Below are positions 11,921-23,289 of a DNA stretch of 64,000 bases, in pieces. This DNA comes from Geosiphon pyriformis (Eukaryota; Glomeromycota; Glomeromycetes; Archaeosporales; Geosiphonaceae), in the NCBI GenBank assembly GCA_016748015.1, contig JAAOMT010000295.1, positions 564,604-628,603 on the forward strand, given 5' to 3'. Below the pieces are notes generated by a model that did no database searches, had not been told where the DNA came from, and saw only the letters and a list, made by a program, of their open reading frames with translations. A program made the translations under genes and the position numbers. Position 1 is the stretch's first letter. Each line of letters begins with the position of its first letter.

Positions 11921-12340
11921 CCAATTTCAGTAATCTGTTAATGACTCCAGATTTGGATAGAAAACGTTTTCCTTAATAAAATTCTATTTTTTTTACATTT
12001 TTTTATTTTTCCTTTCTTTTTTTATTATAATCATTAGGGTAGCCTACAAACAAGATTCCTGTAGAAGAGTTAACTTTCACAGCAAAGTAACTACACATTT
12101 TTAGTAAGCTTCCAAACAAGCAATTTTTGGGAAAGAGTTGATGTTTATTACAACATAACTACACAAAGTAACTGGCATAGAATTGGCCATTTTATTTATA
12201 AGTCCAGCAGTTCAAATTATAGGAGATAATTTAAAGATAAATTCAGTTACTGGAAGTCCAATTACTTTCTGAAAACATAAATTTACAGCAAATTGACATT
12301 AACAATATTCAAGAAAAGAGACCAAAAACCTCTGGTAACA
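11921..12340 (+). repeat. D 5' LTR, truncated to its last 420 bp
   Basis: Matches 48617-49036 end to end with equal length (420 bp) and scattered differences, mostly transitions. The upstream 553 bp, including the U3 array and TATA box, are absent. The two bases TA at 11919-11920 are common to both parents at the junction. Confidence 0.92.
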
Positions 12341-12342
12341 TT

Positions 12343-12358
12343 TGGTGCTTTTTCACGG
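12343..12358 (+). other. D primer binding site
   Basis: TGGTGCTTTTTCACGG lies two bases after the LTR end. It shares the first seven bases with the sites of B, C and E but then differs, so D may prime from another tRNA. Confidence 0.6.
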
Positions 12359-12385
12359 AAATAACACAACAATAACAACTTCAAA

Positions 12386-13488
12386 ATGGCAACCACACCA
12401 GACACAACAACTCTAGAGTATTATCAGTCAATTTATACCCATTGCAAGCAAAGATTCAATATTCCAAACGGAATTGAAATTGTTAAGAAGACTCTTTACC
12501 AGTATATTGAAAACCATATTAATAATTATCTTCTTGGAAATTACAATATTTCAGAAGTTAGAAGCAACCTCTACAATAATTTAGTGCACTATTTACAGTT
12601 GGGGACTGAAGACCTTAACAGTGAAACACTTGCCACCTACTTTCAAAAACTTAATTTTAACATTATCAAGTATTGTAAAGAAACATATCTAGTACAGTCT
12701 AAATATTCTATTGACTTTGAATCAAAAACAAAAACAAGCAACAAAGGCAAACAAAAACTAAAACAACACTTAAATACCATCCCAAATACTCCAAAAACAC
12801 CAAAGACAACTGCCAAACACTTATAAACACCTGAACAAAGAACCAGTGTTAAATTACCACTTTCTATTACACTATTTCTAATTTTATTTGCTCAACCACA
12901 AACACCAAATTTACCACTTAACTGTTTCTTCAGACTAGAAGACTTTTAGTCACCTAAAAATTCTATTTAATAGCAGGAATCAATATCAATCAGCACCAAT
13001 ATTATTGATTACTTACAGGAAAATAAAAGTAATCATTCAGAAAACTTAGAAAGTGAAAAAACTAAATCAAAACAAGAAGAAACTATAGAAAACAAAAAAG
13101 AAATGACAACAGCTTATATTGCAAAGATTCCAGAATTTACTGGTGAAGATAATAATACCAGCCCTTAAGAATGGTTTGACAAAGTTCAAAAAGCAGAAAA
13201 TGCAAATGGTTAGAATGCAGCAAAAATGCTCAAAGCAATCCCATACTTTCTCCAAAGAACTGCAGAAGAATGGTTTAAAAACTTAGAAGAACCATTTAAA
13301 AACTGGTAAGCATTCAAAAATGCTTTCTTATAACAATTCACCAACAACAATACCTCTATTACTCTCTGCAATTACTTTCACAATATCAAACAAAAAACAT
13401 CTGAAACTGTCATGACCTATCTTGGAAGATTCAACAAACTTCTTTGATGAATTTAACAATTGGAAACCAATAAATACTATTCCAATGT
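12386..13488 (+). pseudogene. D gag, 5' part (to the C insertion)
   Basis: Starts at an ATG 45 bp after the LTR (MATTPDTTTLEYYQS), unlike the GTG of B, C and E. The first 146 codons are open, and then stops accumulate (first TAA at 12824). It contains the AYIAKIPEFTGED block and the capsid-like region ending with QLETNKYYSNV. Reading continues at 41273 after C is removed with one copy of a 4-bp target duplication: the codons join as N-V-Q-I-L-D-Q-F, in frame, like the QILNQFI block of B and C gag. Confidence 0.87.
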
Positions 13489-13492
13489 TTAA

Positions 13493-14339
13493 TGTTATAG
13501 ATGATTATTTGGGGTCTCAAATCAAATAACAAATCCATAACTTGGTACTTGATTGATATTTTGGCATTGGTATTTGAAGGTTTTGTTGATCTAAAGGTTT
13601 TGTTGTAGAGATCTTAGTATAATGAACAGAAATTCAATTGTTGTTTTAGTAGCCTTCCAGAATTGCAATTCCATCAAATTTTTTTCTTAGTGTGGTGGCT
13701 AGTAATCCTTTTGGTAAGCTATCCTCAAATTTATAAGTGTTCTATTCTTGTTTCATGGGTCTTTTACCAGTTCCTATGACATCTGTATTCCAGTGCTTAA
13801 TCTTTTAATCAATTAGTAAATAACAACAAAGAAAAGAAATAAAAATAAAAGAAATAAGAAATAAGAAATAAGCCAAGGCAATAATAGTTAGTATTCTATT
13901 AATAGTCATGATCAAAAGCTATTGTTCCAGTGTGGTTAAATATCAATTATTATTAACATGAAATGTTGATAGTAGAGAGTGGATTTGAGATAGAGAATAA
14001 TTATTTTATTGATATTTGTGAATTGGAAGGTCATTTAGATTAAATCTAAACTAAGAGGTCTGTTTTTTCTACTTCTAATGCTACCAATATATATACATAA
14101 TTGAGATTCTTTAATTCCTCAATTTTTCATATCAGAAATTCTGAAATTCCTGGAATTCTACAATTCTTTTGAGAAAAATTCTGAAATTCTGAAATCTTGC
14201 AATTCTTTGTATAAGAATTCTGAAATTCTTGGAATCCTGCAATTTTATTAAGAGGAATCTTGGAATTCCACATTTACTATGACTATTTCTGATTGGCTAA
14301 TTTATATGCTAACATACTTTCTATATTCTATGAGTAACA
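13493..14339 (-). repeat. C 3' LTR (847 bp)
   Basis: Begins TGTTATAG and ends GAGTAACA. Partner of 40488-41272, from which it differs mostly by transitions and small length changes in A/G-rich runs (for example GAAATAAGAAATAAG near 13850). A TATATATA tract lies at 14088-14095 on the minus-strand promoter side of the repeat array. Confidence 0.94.
14131..14275 (-). repeat. About 40-bp repeats rich in GAATTC words, in C LTR
   Basis: Three full units and one partial unit, starting near 14134, 14172, 14214 and 14252 (spacing 38-42 bp). Each is built of short GAAATTCT/GGAATTCT words. The same array occurs at the equivalent place in both B LTRs (about 22433-22573 and 31780-31900). On the minus strand it lies about 35 bp upstream of the TATA tract. 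Confidence 0.8.
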
Positions 14340-14357
14340 TTATTCCTTCCTTTTTAA
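14340..14357 (-). promoter_or_regulatory. C polypurine tract
   Basis: The minus strand reads AAAAAGGAAGGAATA directly before the 3' LTR, the expected plus-strand primer site. Confidence 0.78.
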
Positions 14358-14983
14358 TATTAAGCTTTATTGAAATCTCTTAATTCTAATTCTCCATTTT
14401 TGAGTATTTTTTGAACTTCTTTTTCAAGAATTACTTATGCTATCTTGTTCTGTAATTCTTTAAATTGAGCATTTGTTATTTTTTCCATTTGGTTAATGGT
14501 AACAGAGTTCATTTCTGGATTGAGTAAAATTTCTGGTCAATCTTGAAATCCAGTATGTAGTCGATAAATGGCTCTTGCTTGTCTGGTCAAATTGTTTTTC
14601 TCCACAAATTGTTCCAGTTGTTGTAGTATTATTGTGTCAAATAATTATTTTGTTTTATCTGTATACAAGCCCTGAATATTCAAATGTTGTCCCAAATAAA
14701 AGTAACAAAAGTTTCTTGGAAATTGTTGTATCCACCAATTCCAAGTTTCTATAGTCAACTCTTGATATTGAGTGACTTTTGGTTGTGTTTCTATTGCCAA
14801 TTTCACTTTTGTGATTATTTTGTTTACTGTGTTTTCTGTTTTTCTCTGTATTTTATCTCGTAGTCTTTTTCTGGTGTTTGTGTATTTAATAGTTTGTTGA
14901 TTAATTGTAATTTCTATCTCTTGTTGTTGGATTAGTTGAAAAAGTTGTTGTGCTAGTGAGTAAATGCTGTCAGTAATCTCCAT
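14354..14983 (-). pseudogene. C ORF3 (209 codons, downstream of pol)
   Basis: Starts at ATG 14983 (MEITDSIYSLAQQLFQLIQ), 60 bp after the pol stop at 15044, and ends at the polypurine tract. It is exactly 630 bp, as in B. The first 111 codons are open, then a TAA interrupts after TDKTK, followed by further stops. Visible features are an amphipathic, Gln-rich N-terminus, the ITINQQTI motif, a Lys-rich stretch and an aromatic WNWWIQQFPRNFCYFYLGQ block conserved in B. No membrane helix or known domain is recognised. Confidence 0.75.
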
Positions 14984-15043
14984 TTTTCTGTTGTCTTTTG
15001 TTACATATTTTGTGTCTTTATATACTCTTTTGGTTGTTTGATT

Positions 15044-15643
15044 TTACATGTTTGGTTCAATGATTATAATTGGTTCTAGATTTCATAAAATCATATCTGG
15101 TTTGACTAATATTCTCTGTACTTCTAATTGTGGAATATTCCTGGTAGATGATAATACTATATGGTAATATTGTTTCAGTCAATTACCATGTATTGCTTTG
15201 GTTAAAATTTTGTTGTTTAACCTTAATTTATAAGCTCTATTTTCCAGAATTTCTTCTATGTAAAATGATCTGTCCCATTTGGAATCAAATTTTCCACTCC
15301 ATTGTTTTTCCACTTTAGTATGATGTAGAAGTACTTTGTCTTTAATCTTGAATTTAACTGGTTTCTTTGATAGTTGGTTATCATGTTTTTCTTTTTGTTT
15401 TTCTTGTGACTTTTGGATGTTATCAACTGCTCTTCATCATGTGTTTTTTAGTGTCTCCATTAAGTCATATGTTCTTCTCAACAATGTTCTTTGAAAATTT
15501 TCTTCTGTTATTGGTTCTGTTAGATATGTTTTGACTTCTATCTTAACTGGTAATGTTGTTGTTCTACTGTATACTAATTTGAATGGTGTTGCTTGTGTAG
15601 TGTCTTGCTTCATTGTCTGATAAGCAAATAATACTAATGGTAT
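15044..15643 (-). pseudogene. C integrase, C-terminal part (after A)
   Basis: Continuation of C pol on the far side of A. The frame LVLFAYQTMKQDTT and the following residues form the end of the integrase core, then the C-terminal domain, ending PIIIIEPNM-stop at 15044. Joining it to 33505 without A and one GTAT copy gives D-K-(stop)-D-L-I-I-P-L-V-L-F-A-Y in one frame, where the stop is TGA for the Trp seen in relatives. Confidence 0.9.
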
Positions 15644-16287
15644 TATTATGGGTTGGAGTAACAAGCTAATGGATAGCAAGGGAGAACAGGATTGTAGAGT
15701 GATAGAAATAATCAAAGAGAATTCAACTTCAAAGAGCAAATTGAATAAATATGGATTCAATGTGCAAGATCAGTCTCATAAAATATCTCAGTCGCTATTT
15801 TTTTCAAAGATAATTAGGGAATCTAAAGGTAGAGGGATAGTCTGTACTGTCAACAAATGATCACACTTGGTATAATTCTATGCTTCACGTCGGCACTCTT
15901 AAAATTCAATATCAAGTATTAGATGTGCTCTTCAGTTACATTTTATTCAATAATCTCCAAATGTTGCAATTACATGTTTTCAGGAAAAGGGTAAGGAATA
16001 ACTAACAAGTAATCTTTTATCTTTAAGATGTTCAGATACTTGAAAATAGGGAAAGAGAAATTAGTGATAAGAGAAGAATTGAGATGAAAGTTGTTATTTT
16101 ATTTATTTGATTTTTTTAATTTCTTCATACTTTTCTACAGTTAAGAGATTCATCACTTATATAGCTATCAAAAGTAGTCAATAATCAGATCAATGATCAC
16201 TTACTAAAAATAGAGTGGCTAATTTATATGACATCAGTGGCTAATACATATGATAATTAATAAGAAGTATAAGTTTCAATCATAACA
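15644..16287 (-). repeat. A 3' LTR (644 bp)
   Basis: From TATTATGGG (TGTTATGGG with G-to-A) to CATAACA. Partner of 32809-33500. It has two units of the 12-bp array (16177-16200). The ORF3 stop lies inside it. Confidence 0.94.
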
Positions 16288-16913
16288 TCATCCTCTCCAA
16301 AGAGATTGAGCTTCGGTGAAATTAAGCTATTTATGATGTATTCTATTGGAAGGGTTTTATCTAACTCAAAGCTAACTAGTTTGTTGAAGTTTTTTGTCGA
16401 TAAGGTATATAATACTTGAGACAAAATAAGTTTTGTATTCAAGAGACTAAATCTTTGTATTAGAGTTTTGGCTCTTTTAGCAATAGTTAAAACTTTTGAG
16501 ACATCTAATTGTATAATACCCAAAATTTCTGCCTGTATTTCTGAAGTTGTTTTTTTTATGAGTTTCATATCCTCTATGATTTTACCAAAGCAACCATAGA
16601 GTTTTAATTGTCTTCTATATGACAAGTTTTTGTCTATGGGTAAGATTTTTTGAAGTGTTTTTTCAATTGTGTTGGAAGGTAGGAGTATAGCTGCTGTTAT
16701 GCTTTCCAACAGATATTTATTCATTTTACTACCAATTCTTTCTCTTTTGGTAATGGTTTTCTTTGGTCTAATAACAATATGTGTTCTACTGTTATCAGTT
16801 ATGGTGGTTTGTTTTTCAATGGTTAGAGTAGCATTTGGATAGTTTTTGATCCAATACTCATGAAGAATATAAAAGATGTTTTGAATGTTTTGATCCAGAA
16901 AATAATTGTTTAT
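16257..16913 (-). CDS. A ORF3: uninterrupted 218-codon frame, start codon decayed
   Basis: An open frame covers this interval with no stop although the neighbouring gag-pol is full of them. Comparison with A' places the start at the codon that is ATG there (2103) and ATA here, another G-to-A; the frame stays open a further 32 codons upstream. It begins 41 bp after the inferred pol stop (16955) and ends in YTSY inside the LTR. The protein is hydrophilic, with a TLTIEKQTTITDN stretch resembling the TI-x-x-QTI part of the B and C ORF3, a basic RPKKTITKRER segment and a helical C-terminal half. Function unknown; it is in the position of env but has no signal peptide or membrane anchor. The lost start makes expression doubtful. 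Confidence 0.6.
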   Translation of the reverse strand: MNNYFLDQNIQNIFYILHEYWIKNYPNATLTIEKQTTITDNSRTHIVIRPKKTITKRERIGSKMNKYLLESITAAILLPSNTIEKTLQKILPIDKNLSYRRQLKLYGCFGKIIEDMKLIKKTTSEIQAEILGIIQLDVSKVLTIAKRAKTLIQRFSLLNTKLILSQVLYTLSTKNFNKLVSFELDKTLPIEYIINSLISPKLNLFGEDDVMIETYTSY

Positions 16914-16954
16914 GTTGATTGAAGATATCTCTGTTTTGAGAATGGTACATTTAT

Positions 16955-19900
16955 TTATACTTGATTTTTGCTGATCATTTAAGTCGGTATTACCACAACA
17001 AACAGCCAATTAGGTCGTTTATAGTATTTCTTGAGTTGTATATCATGAACAAGACGATTATTGAAAATTGTTCTGGATTGATCTTGAAGAATATAAAAAC
17101 CATTGTTCAAAACTTTGTTAACTATAAAGGGTTCTTTCCACTAGCTAGAAAATTTATCACCATAAACATTGTCTCTGTTAGAACAGTATTCTAGTACCAA
17201 GTCATCAACACTTAAAGAAAGTGTTTTATAGGTTTTCTTTTTTTTAAGCTTTTCTTGGAACTGTTTTATCTTTTCAAAGGCAATTATTCATGCTTCTACC
17301 AAGGAGTCAAAAATGGTACCAAGTCTTTTTTGCAAAATGTCTTTGTAATTTTCTATTGTGATTTCTTTAAAGAGTATTGTTTCAATGTTAGTTTCTATTA
17401 GTAGTGTTGTTATGCATCTATAAAGCAGATAAAAAAATTCATAACTTGTTATGTCATGATTCACATTTCTATAAGCAAACAAAGCTGAAAGCAGTACTTT
17501 GTTCCATAAGTTTGTTTCTTTACTGGTTTTGACTAGAGTTTCACATAATATTCTATTGAAATATTTCACTAGGCCATTTGTTTGAAGGTGATAAGAGAAG
17601 GAAAGTTTATGACGTATTCCTATTTTTCTGCAAAGTTCTTTAACCAGTGTATTGAGAAAAGCTCTTCCTCTATTAGATAAAAGTTCTTTAAGGCAGCCAT
17701 GATAACAGATAATATCTTCATAAATGAAATTGGCTATTGAGACTGCTGTTTGGTCTGGAGTGGCTCTTGCTTCTACCCACTTTGTAAAATAGTCAGTAGC
17801 TGTAATAATATATTTGTTGCCATCAGGAGTTATTGTTAAAGGTCCAACAACATCTATACCAATTCTGTCAAATGGTTGACCAACAGAGATTGGATAGATA
17901 TCTTCTTTGCGATTGGGTTTGCCTTTTCTTTGGCAGATGTCACAGGTTTTAATGTATTTAGCAATGTTTTTTCCCAAGGTAGGGCAATAATAGTGAGCTA
18001 AAGTTTTCTAAATTGTCTTTGTTTTTCCAAAGTGTCTAGCTAATAGATTAGTGTACATGTTGTATATTACAATTTCTCTTTCTTCAAATTTGATGACTCT
18101 CTGGAGGCAGTCAGGATCTTTTCTGTTTCTTTTGTATAATTGGTTCTGGTAAATTAAATAAAAATTTGATTGTTTATGCAAATGTTCTCTTTGCTGTCGA
18201 GTGTATTCAGGTGGGTATTGTCCTTTACTCAAAAATTTCATTAAGACAGAGTAGTTGTCCAAGTCCATTATTGTGTTTGTTTATGAAGGAGTTACTAACA
18301 ATTAAGTTGGTTTAGTTTGAGAGATTGTACTGTTACTGGATGGTAAGTCTAAAGAAAGTATTGGCATTTTGATGATTTGCTCCTTTGCAGTATTGAATAT
18401 CATAGTCAAATTCGTCCAAGTGGAGTATCTAGCAAGTTATTTATTTGTGTTTCAGCTTCTTTTTCTTGCACAGCCAAACCAAGGCTTAATGATCTGTTAC
18501 CACTAAGAATTTTGCACCAAAAAGATATTGATCCCAGTAGTTGGTAGCCCAAACTACTGCTAAACATTCTTGTTCAGTAACTGAATAGTTCTTTTCTGTT
18601 GGTGTGAGGGATCTACTTGTATATGCTATGGCATGTTCTCTGTCATTTTCATCTTTCTGTAAAAAAACAGCACCAAGTCTATAGCCAGATGCATCAATGT
18701 GAAGGATAAAAGATTGGTCCAGATCAGATTGTTTAAGAATTGGTTTAGTAACAAGTTTTTTCTTTAAAAATTCAAAAGCTTTTTGTTGATGAGTGCCTTA
18801 GTAATAATTAACATTTTTCTTGAATAGCTGATTAAAAGAAAAGACAATTTTGGAAAAATTCTTGATAAATTTGTGATAGTAAGAGGCCAAACCAAGGAAA
18901 GAGCATAGTTTAGGAACATTTATTAGTTGTCTAATGTTTTGAACTTTTTCAACTTTAGCTGGATCAGGAAAGATTCCATCTTTTGTAACAAGATGACTAA
19001 GAAATTGGGTGGATTGGCATCCAAAGAAAGATTTGATTGGGTTGATCTTAAGACCAGCATTTCTGAACAGGTTAAAAACCTTCTGTAAATATTCAAGATA
19101 TTTATCCCAGGTTTTTGAATATACTATTATGTTGTCTAAGTAAACCAGAACAAAGTTTTTTTTTACTGATTCAAACACTTTATCCATTAGGCATTGAAAG
19201 GTGGAAGGAGCATTGGTGAGACCAAAAGACATGACTGTGAATTCATAGGTGCCATACTTAGTGATAAAAGCAGTTTTCTTTCTGTTTTCTGGATCTATCT
19301 TTACTTGCCAGAATCCAGCAGTTAAGTCAATAGTTGAGAAAAAAGCAGCACTATTGAATTTATCTAGCATTGCATCAATTTTGGAGAGTGGGTATATGTT
19401 TCTTATAGTGATGGTATTTAGTTGGCGATAGTCAACACAGAAGTGTAGGATTTCACCTTTTTTGAATACCATTACAACTAGAAAAGCCTATTCCCTCTTG
19501 GTTTTTTGTATGAATCCAAGATCTTTTATTTGGTTTATCTCTTTTTTGATAAACTCATCATTGTGTCAATTAGATTAATAAGGCTTCAAATGGATGGGGT
19601 GAGTTTCTTTGGTGGTAATGGTGTGTTGTATCACATGGGTTCATCCAGAGATGTCATCTTCTTTTGAGATAACTGGGCTATTTCTAGCCAACAGATTTTC
19701 AATGTTCACTTTTTTTTTTTCAGAAGAAGGTTCTCTTTGTTCTATAATTAGTGATTGGATTTCAGGTAATTCATTCTCAAAGGACTTTTGTACTTCTTTA
19801 AGTTCTTCTCGAGGTATCAAACTAATTGGTTCCCAATCTTTGTAGTAGATTAAGCAGGATTTGCATTCATCACTTGGTGAATACAAAGGTTTATTACACC

Positions 19901-21780
19901 AGCACTATGCACAAAAGCCATGTCACCAATAACTGTATTTTGTTTTTTTGCTAAGTTTTCTGTCAAAGGTTTTTCTGAAGATATCATAGTAGAGCCAGCA
20001 GATCAACTTGCCATTTATCATAATTTCTTCTTTGTTAGCTTTAACATTGTCTAATGGCTTGCCATTGCTGGTAAAGATAGTATAGACAAGTTCAGCAGTT
20101 TCTTTTTGTTCTTCTTGATCTTTATTATTACTCTCATCATCATCTGATTCATCTGATTGTTTTTTTTCTTGGTTCTGTTTGGATACTGAAGGAGTTGTCC
20201 AATGACAGCTTTTAATCACAATGGGTTTCTTACCACATCTGATAGTTAGTTTGCAAAGTTTATAGTCAAGTAGTGCTTTGGCTTTCTTAAGCCATTCATT
20301 ATCAACAATGATGATGTACTCTTTTGCTTCAGATATTTCCATATCTGTTTCAATGCTGATACCATTAATGCAAACAGGAATAGCTTTGGCTATGTCCAGG
20401 CCTTTTTTCTTGTTACCATATATATTAGTCATTGGTTTTGTGGAAGACTAATCAATCTTTCTGCCAATTACTTCAAGAAAATGTTTGGCAATTACACTAA
20501 CAGATGATTTATTGTCTAGGATCAGATCAATGAAGTAACCAGCCACTTGGGCTTTATAAATCAAAGGGGTGACATTGCTGTTATCAGCAAGTCCAGCTTG
20601 GCGAGGGCATTTGTTAATCTTTGGTGTCTTTTTTTTTGATATCAATGATTTGTGAAGATCTTTTCTGAATTGTGGATGAGTCATCAGTTGGCCAAATATA
20701 ATGTGTGCTGGGGTTTCCATAAGATCTTTAACAATGGAATAGAGTCCAGATTTTTGTACAATTTCTGGAGGTTCTAACTTTGGAGGATTTTTAAAAATCT
20801 TAGTCTTTGGTGGCTCATTGTTATCAGCAGATGATTTGAATGCTTTGTTTAGGTCCAGAACGAAATCAATCTTGGCTTTTTTCTTCTTTCTGGTTGATTC
20901 AGAGGTGTTGATTGCTAGTTTATTCATATCATGATTATTATCAGTTAGGTTAAAAGCATAAAAGAGGTTTTTTTCTGGTTGGCTTGCACTCTCACCCTTT
21001 GGAGATGCGTCTACCAGTTTAAAGGCTGATAAACAGTAGCTTCAACTAGAGAATCCTCTCCAAAGAAATTGATGTTGGCATGATTGGTTTTTTGGTTGGG
21101 AACATTATTGTTAATGATTCTGTTGTTTTAATTGTTATTGTTTCTAGAAGCTGGAGGGGGCAATGGAGAATTGTTGCAGTTTCTTGAGAAGTGTTCAGTT
21201 AGTCCACAATAATAGCACACAGGTGGGCCACAATTTTGCTGTCTTTGATATAGTGGTTGTTGGGGCTGATTGAAACAGGGTTCAAATCTGGATCTTTGGA
21301 GTTGTTGAGTTTTTCTAACTGCTTGGGCTAATGGTTCTAATAGCCGGGCAAGATTAGCTGTAAGTCTATCTATTAACTGTTTATTTGGGTTTTGAGTTTG
21401 GACAGCAAAAGAGATAGCAGCCATTTGGAGAGCAGAAGCCATAACAGGAGCAGAAGCAAAAACTGGAAGTGTGGATCCTAAGTGCATTCTTTGATTGTCT
21501 TTTATTCTCTAAGCAAGTTCAATGGTCATATCCATTGTGAGATTATCTTTCAAGGCCAGGAGAAGCCAAAGAGCATATGATAGATCAGTTTTCAGTCCTT
21601 TTGTAAAGAAATGTATTTTCTGCTCTTCTGTCCAATTTCTTCCAAAGTCTATCCATTTAATGAGTTTTCTTATTGCTTTGGCATATTTTGTTACAACCTC
21701 ACCAGGGTCTTGAGTTCTTCTTTCTAATTCCATGCCATTTTGAAATTAAAATGGGAGTTTTAAATTTAGTTTCAAATTGG
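16955..21780 (-). pseudogene. A gag (3' part) and pol
   Basis: Read right to left. The gag remainder (MELERRTQDPGEVV block) runs down to about 21128, with an intact CCHC knuckle CYYCGLTEHFSRNC near 21185-21235. The retropepsin region is at about 20448-20570, where DSGSS has become DNKSS. An acidic linker and a small Cys cluster near 19850-19920 follow. RT occupies about 19560-18800 with YLDN instead of YLDD (about 19130-19150), RNase H about 18800-18390 and integrase about 18100-17290. In the integrase the second Asp is Asn (LLSNRG) and the Glu is Lys (VKYFNR). There are multiple stops, and a 2-bp deletion frameshifts gag near 21737. No dUTPase-like segment is present. The ancestral stop is at 16955. 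Confidence 0.92.
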
Positions 21781-22646
21781 TGTTATAGGTGACTATTTCT
21801 GGTGTTGGATTAAATAACAAACCTGTAACTTGATGCTCAAATCTAATTACAGTCAATAGTGATCTGAAGGTTTGTGTCTGAAAGGTCTGTATCCAAAGGG
21901 TTTGGTTGAGTTCTTTGTATAATAGACAGAGATTCAATGGTAATAGTTTTATCCGTAGCTTTCTGAAACTGCAGTTTTGTCAATTTCTTTCTCAGCTTAA
22001 TGGCTGGTATTCCTCCTGGTAAGCTATCCTTAATCGAGTGTTCTACTCTTATTTCTGGGTCTTTTACCAGTCATGTTTATTCTGACGTCAGTACCCCATG
22101 TATTAATCCTCAATAGAGTTAGTAAACAACAATAAAATCAAGGCAAGAAATAAAGAAAATAAAATAAAAAAAGAAAAGAAATAAGCCAAGACGATTTGCA
22201 AGTTAGTATTCTGTCAATAGCCATGATCAAGAGCTATTGTTCTAGTGTAGTTAAGTATCAATTACTATCAACATGAAGTGTTAATAGGGGCAGTGGGTTT
22301 GAAATAATAAACAGTTATTTATTTGTGGTTTGGAAAGTTGTCCAGATCAAATCTAAACTGAAAGGTCTGTTTTTTTAGCTTCTAATCTTACTGCTATATA
22401 TATATAATTGAGATTCCTCAATTCTTCAATTCTTCACAACAGGAATCTTGGGATTCTTGGAATCCTACAATTTCTTTGAGAGGAATTCTGGAATTCTGGA
22501 ATCCTGTGATTCCTTATAAGAATTCTGTAATTCCTGGAATCCTGCAATTTCTAAGAGAAATCCTAGAATTCTACATTTTACTATGTTTACTTCTGATTGG
22601 TTAATAACTATGCTAATATATATTCTCTATATTTCTATGAGTAACA
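21781..22646 (-). repeat. B 3' LTR (866 bp)
   Basis: From TGTTATAG to GAGTAACA. Partner of 31121-31970. It contains the GAATTC-word array at about 22433-22573 and a TATATATATATA tract near 22396-22408, which on the minus strand follows the array. Confidence 0.95.
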
Positions 22647-22662
22647 TTATTCCCTCCTTTTA
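22647..22662 (-). promoter_or_regulatory. B polypurine tract
   Basis: The minus strand reads TTAAAAGGAGGGAATAA up to the LTR edge, the cleanest of the four polypurine tracts. Confidence 0.8.
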
Positions 22663-23289
22663 ATATTGAGCTCTGTCGAAATCTAACTCTGTTAATTCCC
22701 CTTCTTGAAGTATTTTCTGAATTTTATTTTTGAGAATTAATTGTGTTATTTGAGTCTGTAATTCTTCAAATTGAATGTTGGTGATCTTTTCTAATTGATT
22801 ACTGGTAACCATATTTATTGCTTTGTTGAGTAAGATTTCTGTTCAATCCTGAAATGCTGTATGTATTCAGTATATGGCTTGGGCCTGTGTGGATAAGTTG
22901 TTCTTTCCTACAAAGTGTTTTAATTGTTGTAGTATTCTTGTGTCGAATAATCACTTTGTTTTATCTGTATATAGATTCTGGATATTCATGTGTTGTCCCA
23001 AGTAAAAATAACAATAGTTTCTTGGAAATTGTTGTATCCACCAATTCCAAGTTTCTTTAGTTAACTCTTGGTATAGTGACTCTTTTGTCAACTCTTTTAT
23101 TACTAATTTTACTTTTGCAATGATTTTGTCAACAGTATTTTCTGTTTTCTTCTGTGTTCTATGTGGCGATGTCTTTTTAGTGTCTTGATATCAGATGGTT
23201 TGTTGATTAATTGTAATTTCCATCTCTTGGTGTTGAATTAATTGAAAGAGTTGTTGTGTTTGTGAGTAGATGTTGTCTGTAATTTCCAT
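22660..23289 (-). pseudogene. B ORF3 (209 codons, downstream of pol)
   Basis: ATG at 23289 (MEITDNIYSQTQQLFQLIQ), 54 bp after the pol stop, ending TAA at the polypurine tract. It has the same length and registers with C's ORF3 throughout, including ITINQQTI, the TENTVDKIIAKVKL segment and WNWWIQQFPRNYCYFYLGQ. Four in-frame stops are visible, each explicable as CAA-to-TAA, CAG-to-TAG or TGG-to-TAG/TGA. Unknown function; no signal peptide or membrane segment seen. Confidence 0.75.

Noticed and set aside
14131-14275. Heat-shock elements in the C and B LTRs
   Set aside because: GAA and TTC words alternate, but the two-base spacing of GAAnnTTC is not kept over three units, so I only note the array.
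16257-17009. ORF3 of element A as an envelope gene
   Set aside because: It has the env position but no signal peptide, no membrane helix and no glycoprotein-like Cys pattern.
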